Assembly: GCF_000381025.1 (NCBI RefSeq)
Contig: NZ_KB905830.1
Span: forward strand, 1 to 64,000
Source of the DNA: Streptomyces sulphureus DSM 40104
GTDB lineage: Bacteria > Actinomycetota > Actinomycetes > Streptomycetales > Streptomycetaceae
DNA: 64,000 nt
Direction of reading: 5' to 3'
Shown here: in pieces, positions 45,193-54,444 of the stretch
How the letters are laid out: each line of letters begins with the position of its first letter
Position numbering within the stretch: the first letter of the stretch is position 1
Translations under genes and position numbers: made by a program
The notes under the pieces: generated by a model
What the model saw: the letters and a program-made list of their open reading frames with translations, nothing else
What the model was told of the DNA's origin: nothing
The model's database searches: none

Positions 45193-45255
45193 CGTGCCAC
45201 AGGGCCCGCGCCCGCGACTGCCGGGACATCCAGGGGAGTTGCGCCTACCACCGGT

Positions 45256-46992
45256 TCAGATCCACGTACTCAGCCACATCCGGTGCCGCCACTCCTCCAT
45301 CGGCAGCGCCTCGCCCGTGAAGATCGGCCAGAACGCGACGAAGTTCCACAGGATCAGCAGACCCACCACTCCGACGGCCACCACCCCGGCCGTACGCCGT
45401 CGATCGTCCACCCCCGGCGGCCCCGCGAGCGCACCCGCCGCCATCGCCAACCCCAGGCAGAGGAAGGGCAGGAAGACCACCGCGTAGAAGAGGAAGATCG
45501 TCCGCTCCTGGTAGAAGAACCACGGCAGGTACCCCGCCACCACGCCGCACAGGATCGCGCCGCCGCGCCAGTCCCGCCGGAAGAGCCAGCGGTAGGCGAC
45601 GTAGAGGAGGGCGAGGCACGCCGCCCACCACAGGACCGGCGTCCCCAGCGCGAGGACCTCGCGGGCGCAGCCCTCGGCCGCGTCGGCGGGGCAGCCGTCC
45701 TTGCCCGCCTTCGGGGACTCGTAGAAGTACGAGACGGGGCGCCCGAGGACGAGCCAACTCCACGGGTTGGACTGGTAGGTGTGCTCCGAGGTCAGGTTGA
45801 CGTGGAACTGGTAGACCTCGTTCTCGTAGTGCCACAGGCTGCGCAGCGGCCCCGGCAGCCACGCCCACGGACCGCCCGCGCCCTGCTCCGCCGCCCAGTC
45901 GCGGAAGTAGCCGCCGCGCGTGGCGAACCATCCGCTCCAGGACGCGACATAGGTGCCGAGCGCGACGACGGGCAGCGAGACGAACGCGGGCAGCGCGTCC
46001 TTGGTGAGCATCGCCCGGAACGGACGCGCGGCCCCCGCCGTGCGCCGCGAGCCGACGTCCCACAGGACGGTGAGGATGCCGAAGGCGGCCAGCACGTAGA
46101 GGCCGTTCCACTTGGTGGCGAAGGCGAGCCCGAGGCAGAGCCCGGCCGCCAACCGCCAGGGCCGCAGGCCGAGTCGGAGACGCGCCGCCGTGCCGTGGTC
46201 GAGGAGCGCCGTGCCGCCGTCGTCGCGTGGGAGGCCGTCGGCGAGGCGGGATCTGCTGCGGTCGCGGTCGACGAGGAGGCAGCCGAACGCCGCGAGCACC
46301 CAGAACATCACCACCAGGTCGAGGAGGGCCGTACGGCTCATCACGAAGTGGAGCCCGTCGACGGCCATCAGGGCGCCGGCGAGGCAGCCGAGCGCGGTGG
46401 AGCGGAAGAGCCGGCGGCCGATCCGGCAGAGCATCAGCACCGACAGGGTGCCGAGGAGCGCGACCATGAACCGCCAGCCGAACGGGTTGAGCCCGAAGGC
46501 CCATTCGCCGAGCGCGATCACCCATTTCCCCACCGGCGGGTGGACGACGTAGGAGCCCTCGTCGGAGAGCGGGATGTGCTGATCGTCGGCGAGGATCTGC
46601 TCGTTGGCCTTGTCGGGCCAGGTGCCCTCGTACCCCTGCTGGAGCAGGGACCAGGCGTCCTTCGCGTAGTACGTCTCGTCGAATATCACCGCGTGCGGCG
46701 ACCCGAGGTTCCAGAACCGCAGCACCCCGGCGACGAGGGCGGCGAGCAGCGGGCCGCCCCACGCCGACCAGCGGGCGAGACGGAGCGCGACGAGGGGCGG
46801 GAGACCGAGCGCCCGGCCGAGCGCGCCGTCCGGTTTCGGGAACGGCGGCACCAGGCGGCGGACGACGCCGGTGCGTGCACGGGGGGCGTAGCCGAAGCGG
46901 CGCAACCGCGCCGTCCAGGCCGGCCGGGCGTCCTCGGGCTGCTCCTCGCGGTCCACGTCCGCCACCGTGTCACTGGTCGTCACGCGGGCCAT
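45256..46992 (-). CDS. pmt: Polyprenyl-phosphate-mannose protein O-mannosyltransferase (GT39)
   Basis: The 578-residue membrane enzyme starts at ATG 46992. The catalytic DE motif is in AVIFDETYYAKDAWSL in the first outer loop. About ten further membrane helices are present, and the conserved FLFYAVVFLPFLCL and HxxxxNPWSWLVLGRPVSY region is visible. Actinobacterial Pmt transfers mannose from polyprenol-P-mannose to Ser/Thr of secreted proteins during Sec export. It is divergent from rsmI with about 115 bp between, an arrangement common in actinobacteria. The start gives a 70-residue cytoplasmic end. Confidence 0.93.
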   Translation of the reverse strand: MARVTTSDTVADVDREEQPEDARPAWTARLRRFGYAPRARTGVVRRLVPPFPKPDGALGRALGLPPLVALRLARWSAWGGPLLAALVAGVLRFWNLGSPHAVIFDETYYAKDAWSLLQQGYEGTWPDKANEQILADDQHIPLSDEGSYVVHPPVGKWVIALGEWAFGLNPFGWRFMVALLGTLSVLMLCRIGRRLFRSTALGCLAGALMAVDGLHFVMSRTALLDLVVMFWVLAAFGCLLVDRDRSRSRLADGLPRDDGGTALLDHGTAARLRLGLRPWRLAAGLCLGLAFATKWNGLYVLAAFGILTVLWDVGSRRTAGAARPFRAMLTKDALPAFVSLPVVALGTYVASWSGWFATRGGYFRDWAAEQGAGGPWAWLPGPLRSLWHYENEVYQFHVNLTSEHTYQSNPWSWLVLGRPVSYFYESPKAGKDGCPADAAEGCAREVLALGTPVLWWAACLALLYVAYRWLFRRDWRGGAILCGVVAGYLPWFFYQERTIFLFYAVVFLPFLCLGLAMAAGALAGPPGVDDRRRTAGVVAVGVVGLLILWNFVAFWPIFTGEALPMEEWRHRMWLSTWI

Positions 46993-47107
46993 CGTAAGGA
47001 AGCATCCCGGCGGGCCGCTGTGCGTCCCCTTCGACGAGTCGGCGGCGCCGCACGAGCGGCCCCACTCCGGCGCCGTCGGCGGCCGGGGCTGCTGCGAGGA
47101 TGGGCGG

Positions 47108-47956
47108 GTGACTGGAACGCTCGTACTCGCCGGCGCGCCGATCGGCGACCCGGCCGACGCCCCGCCCCGGCTCGCCGACGAACTCGCGGCGGCCGACGTC
47201 GTCGCCGCCGAGGACACCCGGCGGCTGCGGCGGCTCGCGCAGGCGCTCGACGTGCAGCCGGGCGGGCGGCTCGTCTCCTACTTCGAGGGCAACGAGGCCG
47301 CGCGGACACCGGAGTTGGCGGACGAGTTGGAGGGCGGGGCGCGGGTCCTCGTCGTCACCGACGCGGGGATGCCTTCCGTCTCCGATCCGGGGTACCGGCT
47401 CGTCGCCGCTGCCGTGGAGCGGGGGGTGCGGGTCACGGCGGTGCCTGGGCCCTCGGCCGTGCTCACGGCGCTCGCCGTCTCCGGGCTGCCGGTCGACCGG
47501 TTCTGCTTCGAGGGGTTCCTCCCCCGCAAGCGCGGGGAGCGGCTCGGCCGGCTGCGGGAGGCGGCGGAAGAGCGCCGCACGCTCGTCTACTTCGAGGCGC
47601 CGCACCGGCTCGACGCGACCCTCGACGCGATGGTCGAGGTCTTCGGAGGGGAACGGCAGGCCGCCGTCTGCCGCGAGCTGACCAAGACGTACGAGGAGGT
47701 ACGGCGGGGCCCGCTGCGGGAGTTGGCGGCGTGGGCGGCCGAGGGGGTGCGCGGGGAGATCACGGTCGTGGTCGGGGGCGCGGCGCCGCCGGACCCGGGC
47801 GACCTCGACGCGGCGGAGCTGGTCCGCCGCGTCGCGGCGCGGGAGGCGGCGGGCGAGCGCCGCAAGGAGGCGATCGGCGCGGTGGCGAAGGCCGCAGGGG
47901 TGCCGAAGCGGGCGGTCTTCGACGCGGTGGTGGCGAGCAAGCACGCCGAGGAGTGA
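47108..47956 (+). CDS. rsmI: 16S rRNA (cytidine1402-2'-O)-methyltransferase
   Basis: The 282-residue enzyme uses SAM to 2'-O-methylate C1402 in the decoding centre. GTG 47108 follows GAGGA. Tetrapyrrole-methylase-type motifs are present: TLVLAGAPIGDPAD, VVAAEDTRRL, VVTDAGMPSVSDPGYRLV, VTAVPGPSAVLTALAVSGLP and FEGFLPRKRGER, then YFEAPHRL and CRELTKTYEE. The family normally reads LVPTPIGN or LVATPIGN at the start; here it is LAGAPIGDPADA, a small variation. It is divergent from pmt. Confidence 0.94.
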   Translation: MTGTLVLAGAPIGDPADAPPRLADELAAADVVAAEDTRRLRRLAQALDVQPGGRLVSYFEGNEAARTPELADELEGGARVLVVTDAGMPSVSDPGYRLVAAAVERGVRVTAVPGPSAVLTALAVSGLPVDRFCFEGFLPRKRGERLGRLREAAEERRTLVYFEAPHRLDATLDAMVEVFGGERQAAVCRELTKTYEEVRRGPLRELAAWAAEGVRGEITVVVGGAAPPDPGDLDAAELVRRVAAREAAGERRKEAIGAVAKAAGVPKRAVFDAVVASKHAEE

Positions 47957-48232
47957 GCGCACGCCGGCTCGTGCGGGAGGCGACAGCGTAGGACGACCGC
48001 GGAAAGAGGGGCGTGACCCACGCGGCGTCGCGCCCCGGGACGGCCGTGCGGAAGGCGGGTGGACGCTTTCCGGTAAAGAGCGGCCCTGCGACGGTAAACG
48101 GGCGCACCCGGATGCCGCCTTCCCGTACACGGCGGAACAAAATCTCCGCCAACGACTGCGTACCCGCACTGCGTTGCGCGTCCGCCAGGCGTCCACTGGC
48201 CGGAGAGCGCATTGCGCAGAGAGGAGCCGAAC

Positions 48233-48523
48233 ATGGATGGCGTGTACGGCAACAAGGGTGAAGCAGGGCGGTCCCCGGCGCGTGAGGACGGGCACGAGGC
48301 GTACTCCTTCGCCTGTATGAGGTGCGGCCACGGCTGGGAGCAGGAGTACGAGATCCACCACTACGCGCACGCGGACGGCACCCCGTACGTCGTCTACTAC
48401 ACGAACGGTGTGCGGGTGCCGTCCCCGCTCACGCGGCCCACGTGCGACAACTGCGACGGGCACCTGGTGCGCATCATGCGCTCCGGACGCGTCTCCGGCG
48501 CAGCGAGCCACCTGCACCGCTGA
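48233..48523 (+). CDS. Small zinc-ribbon protein of unknown function
   Basis: The 96-residue protein starts at ATG 48233 after GAGGAG. Two CxxC pairs, FACMRCGHGW (C28, C31) and PTCDNCDGHLV, are separated by about 40 residues and should bind one zinc ion. The region between (EYEIHHYAHADGTPYVVYYTNGVRVPSPL) is rich in aromatic residues. No signal peptide is present. It stands alone between rsmI and tatD with long flanks. Family not recognised. Confidence 0.75.
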   Translation: MDGVYGNKGEAGRSPAREDGHEAYSFACMRCGHGWEQEYEIHHYAHADGTPYVVYYTNGVRVPSPLTRPTCDNCDGHLVRIMRSGRVSGAASHLHR

Positions 48524-48815
48524 CGGCGCCGAGCAACCGACCTCGGGTGGCGCCCGCCCTCCCCGCCGCCCGAGCGACCGCGGCAATTCCCAGCCAACTC
48601 CTTTGCCGTTTCACGGAATCGGCGGCCTCGCCGGAATTCACGCGCACCGCAGCGGCTCTCCAACCCGGCGGAATACCAAGGCGCATGAAGAGACGCTCAC
48701 GGAGAAAGCACGGGAGGAAACCCCGGAACTCCGCCTTTCCGCCGAGCAATCGAGCCCGGGTTGCCGGCGCCCCCTCGCCCCGAGGGCCGCCGGGCGACGT
48801 CCTATCCTCGCTGGT

Positions 48816-49679
48816 ATGTCGAAGACCCCGAGGTCGGAGCAGCCCGCGCCCCCGCTCCCCGAACCGCTCGGCACCCCGGTGGCCGACTCGCACACGCACC
48901 TCGACATGCAGCAGCCCGAGGTGGCCGAGTCGGTGCGGGCCGCCGCCGAGGTGGGGGTGCGCACGCTGATCCAGGTCGGGTGCGATGTGGAACGCTCCCG
49001 GTGGTCGGCACGGACCGCCGCCGAGTGGCCCGACGTGTGGGCCGCCGTCGCGCTCCACCCCAACGAGGCGCCGCGCCTCCACGGCAGCGCCGGCGCCGAG
49101 GGGCCGGCCGGCTCCCCCGCCGAACTCGACGCCGCGCTCGCGGAGATCGAGAAGCTCGCTGCGCTCCCCCAGGTACTCGCCGTCGGGGAGACGGGGCTCG
49201 ACTACTTCCGCACCGGCGAGGAGGGCGTCGCGGCGCAGCAGTACTCGTTCCGCGAGCACATCGCCATGGCGAAGCGGCTCGACCGCGCGCTCGTCATCCA
49301 CGACAGGGACGCGCACGACGACGTCGTCCGCATCCTCCGCGAGGAGGGCGCCCCCGCGCGGACGGTCTTCCACTGCTTCTCCGGGGACGCCGCCCTGGCG
49401 GACATCTGCGCCTCCCACGGCTGGTTCATGTCGTTCGCCGGCAACGTCACCTTCAAGAACGCACACGGGCTCCGCGAGGCCCTCGCCGCGGCCCCGCCCG
49501 AGCTGGTGCTCGTGGAGACGGACGCCCCCTTCCTCACCCCGAGCCCGTACCGCGGACGGCCGAACGCGCCGTATCTCGTTCCGGTCACGTTGCGGGCGAT
49601 GGCCGAGACGAAGGGAATGGCGGCCGAGACGCTCGCGGCGCACGTCGGAGCCAACACGGCGCGCGCCTTCGGCTACTGA
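48816..49679 (+). CDS. tatD: TatD-family metal-dependent deoxyribonuclease
   Basis: The 287-residue protein starts at ATG 48816. Metal-site motifs of the TIM-barrel hydrolase are intact: VADSHTHLD, AVGETGLDYF, RALVIHDRDAHDD (HxRxA variant), FHCFSGD and LVETDAPFL. Relatives are 3'-5' DNases that also hydrolyse D-aminoacyl-tRNA in some lineages. Being upstream of rpfB-ksgA-ispE is the standard actinobacterial order. Confidence 0.94.
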   Translation: MSKTPRSEQPAPPLPEPLGTPVADSHTHLDMQQPEVAESVRAAAEVGVRTLIQVGCDVERSRWSARTAAEWPDVWAAVALHPNEAPRLHGSAGAEGPAGSPAELDAALAEIEKLAALPQVLAVGETGLDYFRTGEEGVAAQQYSFREHIAMAKRLDRALVIHDRDAHDDVVRILREEGAPARTVFHCFSGDAALADICASHGWFMSFAGNVTFKNAHGLREALAAAPPELVLVETDAPFLTPSPYRGRPNAPYLVPVTLRAMAETKGMAAETLAAHVGANTARAFGY

Positions 49680-49809
49680 GCCCCTCCCGCACCGCACGGC
49701 CGGACGGCGGAACCGCCGCGACACCACGGACTTGCGTCGCTTGGGCAAGCGCTCCCCGCTCCATTACGTTCCCGGCGCAGTCGAGCCGCCGAGCGCTTGG
49801 AGTGGTCGC

Positions 49810-51303
49810 GTGAGCCAGCCGCATGAGAACCATCGAGTCCCCAGCGACGATCGCGGCGACGCGACCTCGCCCACCGCAACCCCCCGAGCCCCGGAGCTGC
49901 CACGGCAACCCGGGGCCGAGCCGTCTCCGGACGGCCGCGGACGGAGACGCTCGCGTGCCGCGCGCACGCTCTCCGCGCTGCGGCAGCTCTCGCAGCGACC
50001 GGCCCCCGCCGACGGCGAGCAGCCCCCGCCCGGCGACACCGACATCCCCATGCCCACCCCGCGGACGACGCAGGACCCGGCCCCGTCCTCCACGCCCGGC
50101 ACCGAGACGGACGAGCCCCCCGGCCGACGCCCGTCGCGCTTCCCCACGTTGGCCCTGCGGCGCTGGCTGCCGCAGGCGCTCGCGCTCGCCTGCCTCGCCG
50201 GCGGTGCGGGCACGCTGCTCGTCCACGACAAGGACGTGACGCTCACCGTCGACGGGGAGCCGCGGACGCTCCACACCTTCGCCTCCGACGTCGAGGAGCT
50301 CCTCGACGAGGAGGGCCTGCGCATCGGCAGCCACGACATCGTCGCGCCCTCCCGGCACCAGAAGCTCTCCGACGGCGACGAGGTGGCGGTGCGCTACGGC
50401 CGGCCGATGCAGCTCACCCTCGACGGGCGGCAGCGCCGCGTGTGGACGACGGCCGAGACCGTCAGCGCGGCGCTCGGCCAACTCGGCGTGCGGGCCGAGG
50501 GCGCCGACGTCTCCGCCTCACGGAGCGCGCGGATCGCACGGCAGGGCATGGCGCTCGACGTGTGGACGGCCCGCCGGGTCACCTTCCGCGCCGACGGCGA
50601 GGACCACGTCGTGCGGACCACCTCGCGGACCGTCCGGGAGGCGCTGAAGGAGGCGGGTCTCACGCTGAAGCAGCAGGACCGGCTCTCCACCTCGCCGCGC
50701 GCCTTCCCCGGCGACGGCGAAGTGATCGAGGTGACGAGGGACCGCGTCGTCGAGCGCGCCCGGGAGGAGCGCATTCCGTTCCGCACCGTGCGGCGCGAGG
50801 ACTCCTCGCTGCTGCGCGGCCGGGAGGTCGTCGAGCGCTCGGGCCGCTCGGGGGTACGCCGGGTCACCTACGAGCAGCGGATCGTCGACGGTGAGCCGAG
50901 GGAGGAGCGGAAGCTCGGCAGCGAGGTGGTGCGCAAGGCACGCAAGCGCCTTGTGCGCGTGGGGACGCGGGAGCCGCGTCCGGTCGCCTCGCCCGCGCCC
51001 CGCGCCGCCGCGTCCGGCGGCAAGAAGCGGAGCACGGGGGCGCCGAGTGGCGGTGGCGGCGGTGGCGGCCAGAACTGGGACGCGCTGGCGCACTGCGAGT
51101 CGAGCGGCAACCCCAACGCCGTTGACGCGTCCGGCAATTACGGCGGCCTGTACCAGTTCGACACCCGCACCTGGCACAGCGTCGGGGGCAGCGGGCGCCC
51201 GCAGGACGCGTCGGCCGCCGAGCAGACCGCGCGCGCGAAGAAGCTCTACGCGTCACGGGGGGCGAACCCCTGGCCGGTCTGCGGCCGTAAGCTGTCCAGG
51301 TGA
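49810..51303 (+). CDS. rpfB: Resuscitation-promoting factor RpfB
   Basis: The 497-residue protein begins at GTG 49810, with GGAG 8 nt upstream. Residues 1-117 are a Pro/Ser/Arg-rich cytoplasmic part, longer than in many relatives. A membrane anchor follows (LPQALALACLAGGAGTLLV). Three DUF348 repeats come next (VTLTVDGEPRTLHTFASDVEELL, LTLDGRQRRVWTTAETVSAAL, VTFRADGEDHVVRTTSRTVREAL), then a G5 domain (ERIPFRTVRREDSSLLRG). After a Gly linker the Rpf lysozyme-like domain (NWDALAHCESSGNPNAVDASG) has the catalytic Glu in HCESSG. It cleaves peptidoglycan to wake dormant spores and hyphae. The stop overlaps the GTG of ksgA. Confidence 0.95.
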   Translation: MSQPHENHRVPSDDRGDATSPTATPRAPELPRQPGAEPSPDGRGRRRSRAARTLSALRQLSQRPAPADGEQPPPGDTDIPMPTPRTTQDPAPSSTPGTETDEPPGRRPSRFPTLALRRWLPQALALACLAGGAGTLLVHDKDVTLTVDGEPRTLHTFASDVEELLDEEGLRIGSHDIVAPSRHQKLSDGDEVAVRYGRPMQLTLDGRQRRVWTTAETVSAALGQLGVRAEGADVSASRSARIARQGMALDVWTARRVTFRADGEDHVVRTTSRTVREALKEAGLTLKQQDRLSTSPRAFPGDGEVIEVTRDRVVERAREERIPFRTVRREDSSLLRGREVVERSGRSGVRRVTYEQRIVDGEPREERKLGSEVVRKARKRLVRVGTREPRPVASPAPRAAASGGKKRSTGAPSGGGGGGGQNWDALAHCESSGNPNAVDASGNYGGLYQFDTRTWHSVGGSGRPQDASAAEQTARAKKLYASRGANPWPVCGRKLSR

Positions 51304-52205
51304 GCGACTCCCCCGGCACCTCCGCACCCGAGACGGCGGGCGGTTCGCTGCTCGGCCCCGCCGACGTCCGCGAACTCGCCGCCGCTCTCGGGGTGCGCCC
51401 GACGAAGCAGCGCGGTCAGAACTTCGTCATCGACGCCAACACGGTCCGCCGTATCGTGCGCACCGCGGGGGTCTCGGGCGACGACACGGTGCTCGAAGTC
51501 GGCCCGGGGCTCGGCTCGTTGACGCTGGGGCTGCTGGAGTCGGCGCGGGCGGTCACCGCCGTGGAGATCGACGAGGTCCTCGCCGCCGCGCTCCCGTCGA
51601 CCGTCGAGGCGCGGGTGCCGCACCTCGCCGACGGGTTCCGGATCGTCCGGGAGGACGCGCTCCGCGTCACCTCCCTCCCGGGCCCCGAGCCGACGGCGCT
51701 CGTCGCCAACCTCCCCTACAACGTGGCGGTTCCCGTCCTGCTCCACCTGCTCGCGCGGTTCCCTAGCCTGCGGAGCGGCCTCGTGATGGTGCAGGCCGAG
51801 GTCGCAGAACGGCTCGCGGCCGCGCCCGGCTCCCGTACGTACGGGGTGCCGTCGGTGAAGGCCGCGTGGTATTGCGACGTGAGGCGCGCGGGGGCGATCG
51901 GCCGGAGCGTCTTCTGGCCTGCGCCCAACGTCGACTCGGGGCTCGTCGCGCTGGAGCGCCGCAGCCCGCCCGCCGTCGATGTCGCACGGGACGACGTCTT
52001 CGCGGTCGTGGACGCGGCGTTCGCGCAGCGGCGCAAGACGCTCCGGGCCGCGCTCGCCGGGTGGGCCGGCTCGGGCGCCGCGGCGGAGCGGGTGCTCGAC
52101 GCCGCCGGGGTGGCGCCGACGGCGCGGGGCGAGTCGCTGACGGTCGAGGAGTTCGCCGCCGTCGCGGCGGCAGGCAAGAAGGCTGCCGAGGAGGGCGCCG
52201 CGTGA
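51300..52205 (+). CDS. ksgA: 16S rRNA dimethyladenosine transferase
   Basis: The 301-residue enzyme dimethylates A1518 and A1519 in 16S rRNA. GTG 51300 overlaps the rpfB stop. SAM-binding EVGPGLGSLTLGL, VEIDEVLAAAL and the catalytic NLPYN (LVANLPYNVAVPV) are intact. The C-terminal RRKTLRAALAGW is typical. The stop overlaps ispE (GTGA), so rpfB-ksgA-ispE is one coupled operon. Confidence 0.96.
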   Translation: MSDSPGTSAPETAGGSLLGPADVRELAAALGVRPTKQRGQNFVIDANTVRRIVRTAGVSGDDTVLEVGPGLGSLTLGLLESARAVTAVEIDEVLAAALPSTVEARVPHLADGFRIVREDALRVTSLPGPEPTALVANLPYNVAVPVLLHLLARFPSLRSGLVMVQAEVAERLAAAPGSRTYGVPSVKAAWYCDVRRAGAIGRSVFWPAPNVDSGLVALERRSPPAVDVARDDVFAVVDAAFAQRRKTLRAALAGWAGSGAAAERVLDAAGVAPTARGESLTVEEFAAVAAAGKKAAEEGAA

Positions 52206-53110
52206 AGCGCACGGTGACGGTTCGGGTTCCGGCGAAGGTCAACGTCGGCTTGTCGGTGGGGGCTCCGCGCGCGGACGGCTTCCATCCGCTCGCCAACGTC
52301 TTCCTCGCCGTCGGGCTCTACGACGCGGTCTCGGCGACGCCGGCCGACTCGCTGGAGCTCACCGCGTCGGGGCAGGGCGCCGAACTGGTCCCGCTCGACG
52401 AGCGGAACCTGGCGGCGCGCGCCGCACGCCTCCTCGCGGAGGCGCACGGACGCGACCCCGCCGTCCGACTCCACCTCGCCAAGGACATCCCCGTGGCGGG
52501 CGGCATGGCCGGCGGGAGCGCGGACGCCGCGGGTGCGCTGGTGGCGTGCGACACGCTGTGGGGGACCAACGCCTCGCAGGACGAACTTCTCGAAATCTGC
52601 GCCGAGTTGGGCTCGGACGTGCCGTTCAGCCTCGTCGGCGGCGCGGCCCTGGGGCGCGGCAGGGGCGAGCTGCTGACGCCGCTGCCCGTCGGGGGCGAGC
52701 TGCACTGGGTCTTCGCCGTCGCCGACGGCGGCCTCTCCACGCCCGACGTCTACCGCGAGTGCGATCGACTGCGGGAGGCGGCCGGGCAGTCGGAGGTCGC
52801 GGAGCCGGAGGCGCCTGCCGCGCTCCTCGCCGGGCTCCACTCCGGCGACCCGGTCGAGCTCGCGCCCGAACTCGTCAACGACCTCCAGCCGGCCGCCCTC
52901 TCGCTCCGCCCTTCGCTCGCCGAGACGCTCGACGTCGGGACCGGCGCGGGCGCCCTCGCCGGGCTCGTCTCCGGCTCGGGGCCGACCTGCGCGTTCCTCG
53001 CGCGGGACGCCGAGTCGGCCGCGCACGTCGCGAAGTCCCTTGCCGCGTCGGGCAGTTGCCTCACGGCGCGGGTCGCGGCAGGCCCCGTGCCGGGCGCGGT
53101 CGTCGTCTGA
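52202..53110 (+). CDS. ispE: 4-diphosphocytidyl-2-C-methyl-D-erythritol kinase
   Basis: The 302-residue GHMP kinase phosphorylates CDP-ME in the MEP isoprenoid pathway. GTG 52202 overlaps the ksgA stop. The start VPAKVNVGLSVGAPRADGFHPL, the ATP loop PVAGGMAGGSADAAGAL and VSGSGPTCAFLA are intact. Its usual partner genes of the MEP pathway are elsewhere; linkage to ksgA is common in actinobacteria. Confidence 0.96.
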   Translation: MKRTVTVRVPAKVNVGLSVGAPRADGFHPLANVFLAVGLYDAVSATPADSLELTASGQGAELVPLDERNLAARAARLLAEAHGRDPAVRLHLAKDIPVAGGMAGGSADAAGALVACDTLWGTNASQDELLEICAELGSDVPFSLVGGAALGRGRGELLTPLPVGGELHWVFAVADGGLSTPDVYRECDRLREAAGQSEVAEPEAPAALLAGLHSGDPVELAPELVNDLQPAALSLRPSLAETLDVGTGAGALAGLVSGSGPTCAFLARDAESAAHVAKSLAASGSCLTARVAAGPVPGAVVV

Positions 53111-53123
53111 GGGACGGGGCCCG

Positions 53124-54305
53124 TCACGGGCACTCGCGCACCGCACGCACCAGCGCCTGCGCACGCGGGTCGCTGGTGACGGACTTGCGCATGCCGTTGG
53201 TGGTGTAGGCGAAGGCCGTGCCGGACTCCGGGTCGGCGAAGGCGAGCGAGCCGCCGCGCCCCGGGTGGCCGAAGGAGCCCGCCGAGAGCATGGGGCTCGC
53301 GGGCCCGTGGAGCATGTAGCCGAGGCCGAAGCGGGTGGTGACGACGAGGACGCGGTCGGGTCCGTACGACTCCTGGGAGCGCGCCTGGGTGAGCGTCGCG
53401 GGGGTGAAGAGCCGTGGCGCGTCGGGGAGTCGGCCGAGGAGCGCGGAGTAGAAGCGGGCGAGGGAGCGGGCGGTGCCGAAGCCGCCGGCCGCCGGGTGGC
53501 CCGCGGCGCGGTACTCCGGTGCGTTCTCGTCGGGCGGCGGCGTGATGGCGGAGAACGCGCGGTTGGTGAGCGACTCCGGATCGCCGTACGCCTCGGCGAG
53601 GGAGCGCTTGGGGCGAATCCTCAGGCCGCCGCCCCGAGCCGACTCGGGCGCGGGGACCGGCGCGAGGCGGGCGGCGCGGTGGCGGGCGGCGTCGGGGAGG
53701 CCCAACCACAGGTCGAGGCCGAGCGGTTCGGCAATCTCGCGCGCGAGGAACCGCGCCGCGGTGCGCCCGGTGGCGCGCCTGATCACCTCGGCGAGGAGCC
53801 AGCCGTAGGTGTGCGGGTGGTAGCCGTGGGCGGTGCCCGGCTGCCATGCGGGGGTCTGCCGGGCGAGTGCCGCGGGCGCGGTCGTGCCGTCGCTCGCCTG
53901 CTCGGGGGTGAGCGGGGTGTCGAGCGCGGGGAGGCCCGCCCGGTGGGAGAGGAGGTGCCGCACGAGGACGCGTTCCTTGCCTGCGGCCTTGAACTCGGGC
54001 CAGTAGTGGCCCACGGGTGCGTCGAGGTCCAGTTGGCCGCGCTGGTGGAGCAGGTGGGGCACGGCAGCGGTGAGGCCCTTGGTCGCGGAGCGCAGCATGA
54101 CGACGGTGTCCTCGGCCCACTCGGGCGCCGTGTCCGGGTGCTCGGGATCGGTGGTGCCGGCCCACAGGTCGACGACGGGACGCCCGTCGCGGTGGACGGC
54201 GACGGCGGCGCCCGTCTCCCCGCGCTCGGTGAAGTTGCGTACGAACGCGTCGCGTACCGGCTCGTACCCCTCCGCCACCGTGCCTCGGACGTCTGCCCCT
54301 GCCAC
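53124..54305 (-). CDS. Serine hydrolase of the beta-lactamase class C/esterase family
   Basis: The 393-residue protein starts at GTG 54305. The nucleophile motif S-x-x-K is in MLRSATKGLTAA; a later Y-x-N-like site is in HGYHPHTYGWLLAE. HLLSHRAGLPALD and GHPGRGGSLAFADPE complete the fold. No signal peptide is seen, so it is probably a cytoplasmic esterase or peptidase (EstB-like) rather than a secreted beta-lactamase. Substrate unknown. Confidence 0.88.
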   Translation of the reverse strand: MAGADVRGTVAEGYEPVRDAFVRNFTERGETGAAVAVHRDGRPVVDLWAGTTDPEHPDTAPEWAEDTVVMLRSATKGLTAAVPHLLHQRGQLDLDAPVGHYWPEFKAAGKERVLVRHLLSHRAGLPALDTPLTPEQASDGTTAPAALARQTPAWQPGTAHGYHPHTYGWLLAEVIRRATGRTAARFLAREIAEPLGLDLWLGLPDAARHRAARLAPVPAPESARGGGLRIRPKRSLAEAYGDPESLTNRAFSAITPPPDENAPEYRAAGHPAAGGFGTARSLARFYSALLGRLPDAPRLFTPATLTQARSQESYGPDRVLVVTTRFGLGYMLHGPASPMLSAGSFGHPGRGGSLAFADPESGTAFAYTTNGMRKSVTSDPRAQALVRAVRECP

Positions 54306-54444
54306 GCTTCCTACGCTCCTGCCCAGTTTTCTTGCGTCCCGTGCTCTCGCCGGCGGCGCCAGAACCGTCGGCCTCGCCGTGCTCAACCGCCGGGCCCCTT
54401 CGTCTCTTCCCGCACGGTGCCGAGCGCGGCGCACGGGTGGCGGC

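Noticed and set aside
45283..47991. Long + strand frame covering pmt and rsmI
   Set aside because: It is antisense to pmt and out of frame with rsmI; the product is a compositional shadow.
49680..49809. c-di-AMP riboswitch ahead of rpfB, as known for another Rpf gene
   Set aside because: The gap is only 130 bp and no ydaO-type conserved blocks could be found.
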